From positions 1 through 28,229 of the forward strand of contig JBBDQR010000103.1 of NCBI GenBank assembly GCA_040905885.1: a stretch of 28,229 nt of DNA. The letters run 5' to 3'. The number at the start of each line of letters is the position of its first letter. The first letter of the stretch is position 1. The stretch is from JACVRU01 sp040905885 (GTDB taxonomy: Bacteria > Actinomycetota > Thermoleophilia > Gaiellales > Gaiellaceae). A program made the translations under genes and the position numbers. Positions 20,877 through 28,229 of the stretch are shown piece by piece. Under the pieces are notes generated by a model. That model saw only the letters and a program-made list of their open reading frames with translations, searched no databases and was not told where the DNA came from.

Positions 20877-21719
20877 ACCGGACGAGGAGGTCCCGGAACC
20901 TTCCAGCCGCTTGATCTGCTCCTCCACGAGCGGCGCCTGCGGATCGTCCGGCGCGAGCTCGAGGAAGCGCTTGTAGGCGGCGATGGCGACCGGCGTGTCG
21001 CCGGCGTTCAGCGCCGCGTCGGCGAGCTCGAGCTGGGTGGGTGCGTCCTCCGGCCGGAGCACGACGATGCGCTGGTACGTCTCCTGCGCCTTCCGGAAGG
21101 CCTCCTGCATCGCCTGGATCTTCGACGAGAGCTCGGCCTGCGCCTGCGAGGCGATGGCGTTCGAGATCGGACGGTCCGCGAGCGCCTGGCCGAGCGGCGT
21201 GCTGGTCGGCGGCAGCAGGTCGGCGTCCGGGTTGGCGAACTGGGCGCGCGCCTGCGCCTGTTGCGCCTCGCTCCGCAGCCGGCCCGCGCGGGAGACGTAC
21301 AGCGTCGCCAGCTCGCGCAGGGCGGCGTCGTCCCGCGGGCGCAGCCGCGCGAAGCGATCGAGCACCGGCACGGCCTCGTCCAGGCGGCCCTCCGTCTGGA
21401 GCGCCGTGGCGAGCTCGCGCAGCGCCTCGGCGTCGCGCGGGTTCGCGTCCACCTTCTTCTGAGCGTCCCCGAGCGACGGCCCACCCGAGCTGCCGCGGCC
21501 AGTGAAGATGTCGCCGATCCCGCCCTGCACGTCCGAGCCGACGCCGAAGACGACGAAGCTGAGCGCGAAGACGAGCGCGAGGACGGCGAAGACCCACTTC
21601 GCGTTCCGCCTCAGGCGGGAGAAGAAAAGGGTCTCCTCTAAGGTAGTGGCTGCGCCGCTGGCTCGGATGCCAGGAGTTTGCTTCGCGCGCTGTACGCGGC
21701 GGCGGTCAGCTCGGGCCAT
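20874..21719 (-). CDS. TPR-repeat membrane-anchored protein (start uncertain)
   Basis: The frame encodes a basic N-terminal part (FFSRLRRNAKW), one membrane helix (VFAVLALVFALSFVVFGVG), a Gly/Ser linker and TPR helices: DAEALRELATALQTEGRLDEAVPVLDRFARLRP near the anchor, and TQLELADAALNAGDTPVAIAAYKRFLELAPDD near the C-terminus. Such proteins act as scaffolds at the membrane. The start is a puzzle. A GAGGAG site lies just after the amidohydrolase stop, where homologous architecture would begin (LFFSRLRRN), but no ATG, GTG or TTG follows it before the helix. The ATG at 21719 used here lies about 80 nt inside the amidohydrolase gene and gives 281 aa. A non-standard start codon near 21630 is the alternative. 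Confidence 0.7.
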   Translation of the reverse strand: MARADRRRVQRAKQTPGIRASGAATTLEETLFFSRLRRNAKWVFAVLALVFALSFVVFGVGSDVQGGIGDIFTGRGSSGGPSLGDAQKKVDANPRDAEALRELATALQTEGRLDEAVPVLDRFARLRPRDDAALRELATLYVSRAGRLRSEAQQAQARAQFANPDADLLPPTSTPLGQALADRPISNAIASQAQAELSSKIQAMQEAFRKAQETYQRIVVLRPEDAPTQLELADAALNAGDTPVAIAAYKRFLELAPDDPQAPLVEEQIKRLEGSGTSSSG

Positions 21720-22888
21720 TCGGTCATTCCCCTTCGGTAGCGCTCGGTTCCGTCGACGACAGTCAGGAGCACGCGGCTCGGGGACCCGCCGAAGACCACC
21801 GCCCCGACCGGGTCTTCCCACGGCAGGTACGGCGAGCCTTGGAGCGAAACGACGGTGAGATCGGCGTGCTTGCCGGGGGCGAGCGAGCCGGTCTCCGCGT
21901 CGAGCCCGAGGGCGCGCGCGGAGCCCAGGGTAGCGAGTTCCAGGGCCTCCCGAGCGGAAATGGCGTCAGCGCGCCGCTCGCGCGCGCGGGCCGCCATCAC
22001 GCAGGCGCGCAGCTCCTCGAACATGTCGAACGACGGCGTCGAGGCGGGACTGTCGGTGCCGAGGCCCACCCGGATCCCGGCGTCGAGCAGCGTCCGCAGC
22101 GGCGCGATGCCGCAGCCCAGCAGCGCGTTCGAGCGGGGGCAGTGCGCGACCGAGACGCCGGCGGCGGCGAGCAGGGCGGTCTCCTCGTCGTCGAGGTGGA
22201 CGCAGTGGGCGGCCACGAGGCGATCGCCGAGGAGGCCGTGCTCGGCCAGCTCCCGGATGGAAGTGAGCCCGCGGCCGCTCCGTGCCCACTCCACCTCGAG
22301 CTCGGTCTCCGCGAAGTGCGTCATCAGCGGCACGCCGAGCTCCGTCGCCGCCCGCCACAGCTCGAGCGAGGCCGTGAAGACCGTGTGCGGCGAGACCCCG
22401 ATGCGGACGCGGTCGGAGAGGGAGCTGGCGACGCGGTCGCGGTTCGCCTCGAACCGCTCCGCGATGTGGTCGGTCTCGCGCCCGAAGACTTCGAGGTAGA
22501 CGATCGCCCGCAGGCCGAGCTCGGCGCACGCGGTCGCCGCCGCGCCGCTGTAGCTGGCGTCGCCGACGGTCGTGATCCCGGACCGCAGGCACTCGGCCGC
22601 CCCCAGGCGCGCGATCGCCGTCATCTCGTCGAGGTCGAGCCGCGCCTTCCGCTGGACGTGGACGGAGAGCCACTCGTCGAACTGCCGGCCGTCGCCGAAG
22701 CCGGCGTAGACGGCGTACTCGAGGTGCGAGTGCGCGTTGACGAAGCCGGGGACGATGACGGCCCCGTCGAAGTGCTCTCCGCGGCCGGGGCTCACGTCCG
22801 TGATGACGCCGTCCTCGACGGTGACGGCGCCGTCGCGGATCGGGTCGCTCTCGATGGGTAGCACCCAGTCGGCGGAATACACCGGCAC
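21638..22888 (-). CDS. amidohydrolase-family deaminase/chlorohydrolase-like protein
   Basis: A metal-dependent hydrolase of the TrzA/AtzA, MTA/SAH-deaminase and aminofutalosine-deaminase branch, 416 aa. A small beta domain at both ends encloses the TIM barrel. Metal and catalytic motifs are present: VPGFVNAHSHLE with His53 and His55, MTHFAETELEVE, VAAHCVHLDDEE and GLGTDSPAS. Deamination of a purine-like substrate is the likely chemistry; the exact substrate cannot be read. Start choice: GTG 22888 places YSADWVLP at the N-terminus as in the family and lies 8 nt after a TAGCCT box (leaderless); GTG 22906 is the alternative. The 3' end overlaps the upstream-extended TPR frame, with GAGGAG right after its TAG. 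Confidence 0.85.
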   Translation of the reverse strand: MPVYSADWVLPIESDPIRDGAVTVEDGVITDVSPGRGEHFDGAVIVPGFVNAHSHLEYAVYAGFGDGRQFDEWLSVHVQRKARLDLDEMTAIARLGAAECLRSGITTVGDASYSGAAATACAELGLRAIVYLEVFGRETDHIAERFEANRDRVASSLSDRVRIGVSPHTVFTASLELWRAATELGVPLMTHFAETELEVEWARSGRGLTSIRELAEHGLLGDRLVAAHCVHLDDEETALLAAAGVSVAHCPRSNALLGCGIAPLRTLLDAGIRVGLGTDSPASTPSFDMFEELRACVMAARARERRADAISAREALELATLGSARALGLDAETGSLAPGKHADLTVVSLQGSPYLPWEDPVGAVVFGGSPSRVLLTVVDGTERYRRGMTEWPELTAAAYSARSKLLASEPAAQPLP

Positions 22889-22896
22889 GGCGGGCG

Positions 22897-22902
22897 AGGC
22901 TA
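22897..22902 (-). promoter_or_regulatory. TAGCCT -10-like box before amidohydrolase
   Basis: On the minus strand TAGCCT ends 8 nt before GTG 22888, with no Shine-Dalgarno sequence between. It matches the leaderless pattern seen at wecB, ctaC and tatA. Confidence 0.45.
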
Positions 22903-22911
22903 CCACCGGTG

Positions 22912-22941
22912 GGCCGCCGCACCCGTGCGGGCGCGGCGGCC
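22912..22941 (-). terminator. strong GC hairpin downstream of multicopper oxidase
   Basis: Arms GGCCGCCGC and GCGGCGGCC pair over 9 bp, with a 12-nt loop that can form a further CCC/GGG stem. It begins 15 nt after the oxidase stop and lies before the amidohydrolase promoter. No T-tract follows, so it is a terminator candidate by position and stability only. Confidence 0.45.
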
Positions 22942-22955
22942 TCGCGGGGAGCCGG

Positions 22956-24086
22956 CTACGGCTCGACGGTGTAGGTCGCGAGCATGCCGGCGCTGATGTG
23001 GTCGTTGACGTGGCAGTGGAAGAGCCACGTCCCGTCGGCGTCGGGGGTCATGTCGAAGACCTTCATGGTCGCCGGCAGGAGCTCGACGATGTCGCTCCGC
23101 ATCCCCGCCCACGTGCCCGTGTTGCCGTGCCAGTGGGGCGTGTGCAGGTCGACCTCGGTGCCCATCCCGAGCATGTACCAGCGAACGCGCTCGCCCTGGG
23201 TCATGTCGAGGCCGGTCAGGTTGCCGTAGACGAGCCCGTTGATCGAGTGCATCAGGTTCGACTCGACGAACCCGTCGTCGGCCGGCTTGACGCTCTGCGG
23301 GACGCCCGCGTACTGCTGGATGTTCGCGGCCAGGTAGTGGCTCGCGTTCTCGTCGAAGACCGTGAACATGGTCACGAGCTCGCGGTCGACGTCGGTCGGC
23401 GCGCCGTCGGCGTCCAGGCTGCCCTCCCGGCCGATGATCATCGGCCCGATCAGGCCGGCGTTCGTGTCGGCGGGCTCGTCGACGTGCGAGTGGTACATCC
23501 AGAGGATCGTGCTCGGGTCCATCGGCCCCGGGCCGGCCCGCTCCGGCACCTCCCAGACGTACGTGTGCGTGCCGCCCGGCTCGACGGCGTCGTCGGCCTT
23601 GTCGCCGCCGCTCGTGCCGTCCTCGTACGGCGCTCCTTCGGAGTTCTTCTCGTAGAAGACACCGTGCGGATGCACGCTGAACGGCAGGCTGGCGTTGTTC
23701 TTGAAGTGGACGACGATCGTGTCCCCGACCTCGCCACGGATCACCGGGCCGAGCGTGCCCAGGTGCTCCCAGTCGGCCGGCCGTTCTTTCAGCGTCGTGA
23801 AGGTGTCGTCCGTGTACTCGCGGTAGAGCGCCTTCACGTAGACCTTCCCGATCCGGTTGCGGCCCCCGGCCACGAACGTGTTCTCCTCCTCGCCGAACGC
23901 CTCCCCGGTGATCTGGTTGATCCCGCTGGGGGCGTAATCCCAGGCGACCTCGTCCGCGGCGACGTAGTAATGCCGCGTCTGGACGGAATCGGCGGTCGCT
24001 GTCTCGGCCCCGCCGAGGAACGCCGCCGCCGCGGCTGCGATGCCCACCGCGAGCGAGACCAGCAGGCCCCGTCTCTTTCCTGTCAC
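22956..24086 (-). CDS. two-domain multicopper oxidase
   Basis: A secreted 376-aa copper oxidase. The signal peptide (MTGKRRGLLVSLAVGIAAAA) ends before ADSVQ. Domain 1 carries HPHG (His139, His141) and WMYHSH (His199, His201); domain 2 carries HTPHWH (His315, His318, His320) and WLFHCHVNDHISAGM. Type 1 copper ligands are therefore His315, Cys358, His363 and Met368, all in domain 2; the other eight histidines suit a trinuclear centre between subunits, as in two-domain laccases of the type with T1 in domain 2. The substrate is unknown. GTG 24086 is preferred because GGAGG lies 8 nt upstream; an ATG at 24149 would add 21 residues before the signal peptide. tatC is the next gene upstream, and the RRGLL segment could be a weak Tat signal, but a Sec signal fits as well. 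Confidence 0.88.
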   Translation of the reverse strand: MTGKRRGLLVSLAVGIAAAAAAFLGGAETATADSVQTRHYYVAADEVAWDYAPSGINQITGEAFGEEENTFVAGGRNRIGKVYVKALYREYTDDTFTTLKERPADWEHLGTLGPVIRGEVGDTIVVHFKNNASLPFSVHPHGVFYEKNSEGAPYEDGTSGGDKADDAVEPGGTHTYVWEVPERAGPGPMDPSTILWMYHSHVDEPADTNAGLIGPMIIGREGSLDADGAPTDVDRELVTMFTVFDENASHYLAANIQQYAGVPQSVKPADDGFVESNLMHSINGLVYGNLTGLDMTQGERVRWYMLGMGTEVDLHTPHWHGNTGTWAGMRSDIVELLPATMKVFDMTPDADGTWLFHCHVNDHISAGMLATYTVEP

Positions 24087-24187
24087 TTCCTCCACCTCCT
24101 CGAGCCCAATCGGTCCCAGGAGGGTGTCGAGGCCGGGGGCCGCGTCCATCGGCACCTTGTCGCAGGCCGTGTGCGGTTTCTTACGAC

Positions 24188-24955
24188 CTACTCGGGCGCG
24201 GCCCAGAGCACGCCGGCGCGCGTCCACCGGCGCTCCATCACCGCGGCGAGCCAGATCGAGAGCTCGAACAGCAGCACCATCGGGATCGCCTCGAAGGCGA
24301 GCGACACCGGGTCGACGGTCGGCAGCAGCACGGCGACGAGGAGGACGAGGAAGATCCCGAGCCGCCGGTTCCGGCGCAGCCGCTCGGCGCTCAGGACCTG
24401 GAGCCGGACGAGCGCGAGGACGAAGATCGGCAGCTCGAACATGAGGCCGAAGCCGATCAGCGCGAGCGAGACGAACGAGTAGTAGTACGTCGCCCGGATC
24501 TGGACGTCGTAGAGCGCGGCGTCGTAGGTCGTCAGGAACTCGACCGCCCGCGGGAGCACGACCGTGTACCCGAACGCGACGCCGCCGGCGAACAGGGCGG
24601 TCGCGAACGCGACGAAGGTGGAGACGACGCGCTGCGTGTTCTCCGCCAGGGCGGGGGCGAGGAAGCTCCACACCTGGTAGACGAGCACCGGGAACGCGAG
24701 CGCGAAGGCGCCGTAGAGGCTGACCTTGACGGCCGTGAAGAACGGCTCCGTGACGCCGAAGGTGACGAGCTGCCTGTCGTCCGGCAGCGGCCGGGTCAGC
24801 CACTCGATCAGCGTGGTATGGAAGGCGAACGCGAGCACGAAGCCCGCGGCCACGGCGAGCAGCGAGATGAGGAGGCGCGCGCGTAGCTCCCCCAGGTGCT
24901 CGACGAGCGTGGCCTCCTCGCCGTGGCGGAGTCGCCGCGGGTAGAGCCTGCGCAC
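24188..24955 (-). CDS. tatC: Sec-independent protein translocase TatC
   Basis: A 255-aa integral membrane protein, the receptor subunit of the twin-arginine translocase. The conserved N-terminal cytoplasmic motif LVEHLGELRARL is followed by six hydrophobic segments. The characteristic first periplasmic loop contains FGVTEPFFTAVKVSLYGA, and the region LAFPVLVYQVWSFLAPAL precedes the third helix. Start choice: GTG 24955 has AGGA 5 nt upstream and lies outside the repeat. An in-frame ATG at 24973 lies inside the 213-bp repeat and has no RBS. The gene follows tatA on the same strand, separated by that repeat. Together they make a minimal TatA/TatC system; no tatB is seen. Confidence 0.93.
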   Translation of the reverse strand: MRRLYPRRLRHGEEATLVEHLGELRARLLISLLAVAAGFVLAFAFHTTLIEWLTRPLPDDRQLVTFGVTEPFFTAVKVSLYGAFALAFPVLVYQVWSFLAPALAENTQRVVSTFVAFATALFAGGVAFGYTVVLPRAVEFLTTYDAALYDVQIRATYYYSFVSLALIGFGLMFELPIFVLALVRLQVLSAERLRRNRRLGIFLVLLVAVLLPTVDPVSLAFEAIPMVLLFELSIWLAAVMERRWTRAGVLWAAPE

Positions 24956-24962
24956 GGGCGTC

Positions 24963-25175
24963 CTAGTGCCCATTCAGTGAATGTTGCCGAGCTTCTGGGT
25001 TGCGAGCGCCAAGCGATGCAAGGACGCAGGGAGCGCCCATAGCCGAAGCTATGGGCGCGACTCCCGGGGCCCCCGCGAAGTGCGCAGCACTTCGTGGGGA
25101 AGGGCTGAGGGACGCCGCAGCGCGCCGTGTGATCGCGGGCCAGAAGCCGGAGGACATTTGCTGAAGGGGTACTAG
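24963..25175. repeat. 213-bp structured repeat with CTAG ends (MITE/REP-like)
   Basis: The element lies between tatA and tatC. Its ends are imperfect inverted repeats, 27 of 36 positions alike: CTAGTGCCCATTCAGTGAAT from the left, CTAGTACCCCTTCAGCAAAT from the right on the other strand. Inside are two strong hairpins. CGCCCATAGC/GCTATGGGCG has a CGAA tetraloop (25034-25057). CCCCGCGAAGTGC/GCACTTCGTGGGG has a 3-nt loop and one G-T pair (25071-25099). No gene is credible in it. A second, IS-split copy of its left arm lies at 280-331. Mobilisation by an outside transposase is inferred. Confidence 0.75.
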
Positions 25176-25390
25176 TGGACGGTGTCCCGCTCGCGCGCCT
25201 CGGTCGGCGCCGAGGGCAGCTCGGCGGGCACCTCGTCCACCGCGTCGTCCTTGCCGGTGACGGAATCCTTGAACTCGCGGAGGCCGCGGCCGAGCGAGCG
25301 TCCCATCTCGGGCAGCCGCTTGGGGCCGAAGATCAGCAAGGCCACCAAGAGCAGGACGAGGATCTCCCAGACGCCGATTCCGAAGGGCAC
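25172..25390 (-). CDS. tatA: Sec-independent protein translocase TatA
   Basis: A 72-aa protein with the TatA plan: one membrane helix (about 6-21, WEILVLLLVALLIF), the hinge FGPKRLPE, an amphipathic helix (MGRSLGRGLREFKDSV) and an acidic, flexible tail. It forms the translocation pore with TatC. The GTG start lies 6 nt after a TACGCT box without a Shine-Dalgarno sequence, so the mRNA is probably leaderless. The TAG stop is part of the CTAG end of the 213-bp repeat. The C-terminal tail is of normal length, so the insertion seems harmless to the protein, though it lengthens the gap to tatC. Confidence 0.92.
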   Translation of the reverse strand: MPFGIGVWEILVLLLVALLIFGPKRLPEMGRSLGRGLREFKDSVTGKDDAVDEVPAELPSAPTEARERDTVH

Positions 25391-25396
25391 GTGTCA

Positions 25397-25402
25397 AGCG
25401 TA
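25397..25402 (-). promoter_or_regulatory. TACGCT -10-like box for tatA
   Basis: On the minus strand TACGCT ends 6 nt before the GTG of tatA. The 36-bp region between tatA and the rightward SDR pseudogene must hold any divergent promoter; no clear box was found for the other direction. Confidence 0.4.
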
Positions 25403-25426
25403 GCAGCGTGGGGGAAAGGCCAAAGG

Positions 25427-26154
25427 ATGCGGAAGAAGCCGCTCTCCGAGCAGGTGGTCGTGGTCACCGGCGCCTCGTCGGGCCTCGGCCGCGCCGTCGC
25501 GCGCCTCGCGGGCCGGCGGCGCGCCCGTGTCGTCTGCGCGGGGCGGAACCCGACGCGCTCGAGGCGGCCGTCGCGGAGGTCGAGGACGGGGGCGGCCAGG
25601 CGCTCGCCGTCGAGCTCTACGTCGCGAGCGAGGACGAGTGCCACCGGCTCGTCGAGCAGGCCGTGGACGCGTTCGGCAGCATCGACTCCTTCGTCCGCTC
25701 GCACATGGTCAGCGTCTACGGCGAGACGCAGGAGCTGCCGCCGATCTACCAGCCGGAGCCGTTCGCCGAGGTCGTCCTCCACTGCTGCGAGGACCCGCCC
25801 CGCGAGCTGCCGATCGGCTGGGGCGCGCAGAAGGCTCTCTGGGCCCAGAAGCTCGCGCCGCGTCTCGTCGACCGCCGGCTGCTGCGGACTGGCTGGGAGT
25901 CCCAGACGACCGGCGAGCCGAAGTCGATCGACGAGCCCGACAACCTGTTCGAGCCGCTGCCCGGCGACCCGGGCGCGCGCGGCCGCTTCGACGCGCAGGC
26001 GAGGGCGCGGACGGCCTGGACGACGCTGCGGCTGCACCCGATGCTGGCCACCGCGCTCGCGCTGATCGGCCTGGGCCTACCGGCCCAGCTGGCCCGCCGG
26101 GCCGCCTCCAACGGGCACGCCGGCCCGCTCAGGCGGCTCACCCGGATCGGCTAG
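25427..26154 (+). pseudogene. short-chain dehydrogenase/reductase (SDR), frameshifted and internally deleted
   Basis: From ATG 25427 the first frame reads MRKKPLSEQVVVVTGASSGL, the NAD-binding TGxxxGxG start of an SDR. Near 25550 the reading shifts to another frame, which continues as expected (EPDALEAAVAEVEDGGGQALAVEL... VDAFGSIDSFV). After VSVYGETQELP the chain jumps to a segment typical of the C-terminal third (IYQPEPFAEVVLHCCEDPP... DNLFEPLPGDPGARGRFD). The catalytic Ser and YxxxK region is absent. So there are two lesions: a one-base frameshift and an in-frame loss of roughly a hundred codons. The C-terminal hydrophobic helix (ATALALIGLGLP) is retained. The gene cannot encode a working SDR; the stop overlaps the suf promoter box. 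Confidence 0.85.
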
Positions 26155-26157
26155 ACT
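26152..26157 (+). promoter_or_regulatory. TAGACT -10-like box for suf operon
   Basis: TAGACT starts with the stop codon of the SDR pseudogene and ends 7 nt before a GTG (26165) that opens a 16-codon reading frame. Transcription from here would give a leader of about 50 nt before sufC. Confidence 0.45.
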
Positions 26158-26164
26158 GAGTCAC

Positions 26165-26211
26165 GTGACGGGGTCGGACCCCGCATCTTTTCTGCCACGG
26201 AAGTGTCACAA

Positions 26212-26215
<4 letters not shown>
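26165..26215 (+). CDS. possible suf leader peptide (16 aa)
   Basis: GTG 26165, 7 nt after TAGACT, opens the frame VTGSDPASFLPRKCHK, whose TGA overlaps the sufC ATG as ATGA. The frame contains a small hairpin, GGGGT/ACCCC (26170-26182), followed by TTTT at 26188-26191. A leaderless short peptide coupled to sufC, with one Cys codon near its end, could allow cysteine- or translation-linked control. That it is translated is not shown; frame and spacing are the only evidence. Confidence 0.35.
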
Positions 26216-26983
<768 letters not shown>

Positions 26984-26991
<8 letters not shown>

Positions 26992-28229
26992 GACTCAGAC
27001 TGAGACCGAGGTCGTCAGCGGGATCGGCTCGGACTACGAGATCAAGTACGGCTTCCACGTCGCCGAGGACTACTTCTTCAAGTCGGGGCGCGGCCTCTCC
27101 CACGAGCTGGTCGACGCGATCTCGTCCCACAAGGACGAGCCGGACTGGATGCGGAAGTTCCGGCACAGGAGCCTGGAGTACTTCCTCGCCCGGCCGCTGC
27201 CCGGCTGGGGCGCCGACCTCTCGACGATCGACTTCGAGAACATCTTCTACTACATCCGGCCGACCGAGAAGCAGGCCAAGTCCTGGGACGACCTGCCCGC
27301 GGACATCAAGGACACCTGGGACAAGCTCGGCATCCCGGAGGCCGAGAAGAAGTACCTCGCGGGCGTCGGCGCGCAGTACGAGTCCGAGGTCGTCTACCAC
27401 AAGCTCCAGGAGAGCCTCGAGCAGCAGGGCGTGCTCTTCCTCGACATGGACTCGGGCCTGCGCGAGCACGAGGAGATCGTCAAGCAGTACTTCGGCACGA
27501 TCATCCCGCAGAACGACAACAAGTTCGCGGCGCTCAACTCGGCCGTCTGGTCGGGCGGCTCGTTCATCTACGTGCCACCCGGCGTCCACATCGAGATGCC
27601 GCTCCAGGCCTACTTCCGGATCAACGCCGAGAACATGGGCCAGTTCGAGCGCACGCTGATCATCGTCGACGAGGACGCCTACGTGCACTACGTCGAGGGC
27701 TGCACCGCGCCGATCTACTCGTCCGACTCGCTTCACTCCGCGGTCGTCGAGATCATCGTCAAGCCGCGCGGGCGCTGCCGCTACACGACGATCCAGAACT
27801 GGTCGACGAACGTCTACAACCTCGTCACCAAGCGCGCTGTCGCCTACGAGGACGCGACCATGGAGTGGGTGGACGGGAACCTGGGCTCGAAGGTGACGAT
27901 GAAGTACCCGGCGATCTGGCTGCTCGGCGAGCGCGCGCACGGCGAGGTGCTGTCGATCGCGTTCGCCGGCAAGGGCCAGCACCAGGACGCGGGCGGCAAG
28001 GCGGTCCACGTCGCGCCGAACACGTCCTCGGTGATCACGTCCAAGTCGATCTCGAAGAACGGCGGCCGCGCCGGCTACCGTGGCCTGCTCGAGGTGGCGA
28101 AGGGCGCGCACGGCTCCAAGTCGAAGGTCGTGTGCGACGCGCTGATTCTCGACGAGGAGTCGCGCTCCGACACCTACCCGTACATGAAGATCGACGAGTC
28201 CGACGTGGACATCGGCCACGAGGCGACCG
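26984..28229 (+). CDS. sufB: Fe-S cluster assembly scaffold SufB, 3' end beyond window
   Basis: An open frame from GTG 26984 to the window's end gives 415 codons of SufB. It starts VAETQTETEVVSGIGSDYEI and contains the family stretches YFFKSGRGLSHELVDAIS, ALNSAVWSGGSFIYVPPGV, YVHYVEGCTAPIYSSDSLHSAVVE and APNTSSVITSKSISKNGGRAGYRG. SufB forms the beta-helix scaffold on which [Fe-S] clusters are built with SufC and SufD. The start overlaps sufC by 8 nt. SufB proteins are typically about 470 aa, so some 50 residues are missing to the right. sufD would be expected next. Confidence 0.95.

Noticed and set aside
24963..25397. Open frame reading through the 213-bp repeat on the minus strand
   Set aside because: It runs across inverted repeats and hairpins, shares sequence with tatA in another frame, and has no RBS or domain.
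26170..26182. Riboswitch or full intrinsic terminator before sufC
   Set aside because: The stem is only 5 bp with a 3-nt loop and the T-run is short and offset; kept only as part of the leader-peptide idea.

Overview
The window is very GC-rich with tightly packed genes. Gene content suggests a member of the Actinomycetota, most likely class Thermoleophilia (Gaiellales/Solirubrobacterales-like). The supports are an aa3/caa3-type oxidase operon of A2 type, a sufC-sufB order, a multi-GAF/PAS sensor kinase, and many starts lying 6-9 nt after a TANNNT box, as in leaderless actinobacterial transcripts. The taxonomic call is inference from gene style; no rRNA is present.

Left edge to 4.4 kb: the first codons of an IS110-family recombinase read off the left edge. 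Its non-coding end (59-279) follows and abuts half of a repeat (280-331) that is complete elsewhere in the window. Then comes a leftward four-gene operon for nucleotide-sugar synthesis: UDP-GlcNAc 2-epimerase family, UDP-HexNAc 6-dehydrogenase, Gfo/Idh/MocA oxidoreductase and hexapeptide N-acetyltransferase. This is the set for a diacetamido-uronic acid of surface polysaccharide, minus the aminotransferase. A tRNA-Lys(CTT) gene diverges from it.

4.34-9.71 kb: an integrated island. The last 44 bp of the tRNA-Lys region recur exactly at 9664-9707, next to a tyrosine recombinase that retains only its catalytic C-terminal part. Cargo is a small helical protein, a DUF488-like protein, several membrane-anchored hypotheticals on the minus strand, a 50-aa basic protein and a 42-aa zinc-finger protein. 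Four operator-like palindromes lie between 8572 and 8969.

9.8-18.8 kb: a 1329-aa histidine kinase with four GAF and three PAS domains, then a cytochrome c oxidase operon (ctaC with fused cytochrome c, ctaD, ctaE). Three USP-like domains carrying an ANETV motif are interleaved with the oxidase genes, two in a stand-alone tandem protein and one fused behind a two-helix membrane anchor. The first four genes overlap by 4 nt each.

18.8-24.1 kb: an HTH-nucleotidyltransferase plus HEPN pair (toxin-antitoxin-like) with a large palindrome over its start. Facing it are a diheme cytochrome c lipoprotein, a STAS anti-anti-sigma-like protein, a TPR membrane protein, an amidohydrolase and a two-domain multicopper oxidase, all leftward.

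24.2 kb to the end: tatC and tatA separated by a 213-bp structured repeat with CTAG at both ends, an SDR pseudogene (frameshift plus loss of the catalytic core), and the start of a suf operon (sufC, partial sufB) preceded by a possible 16-codon leader peptide. No CRISPR array, rRNA or replication origin was seen.
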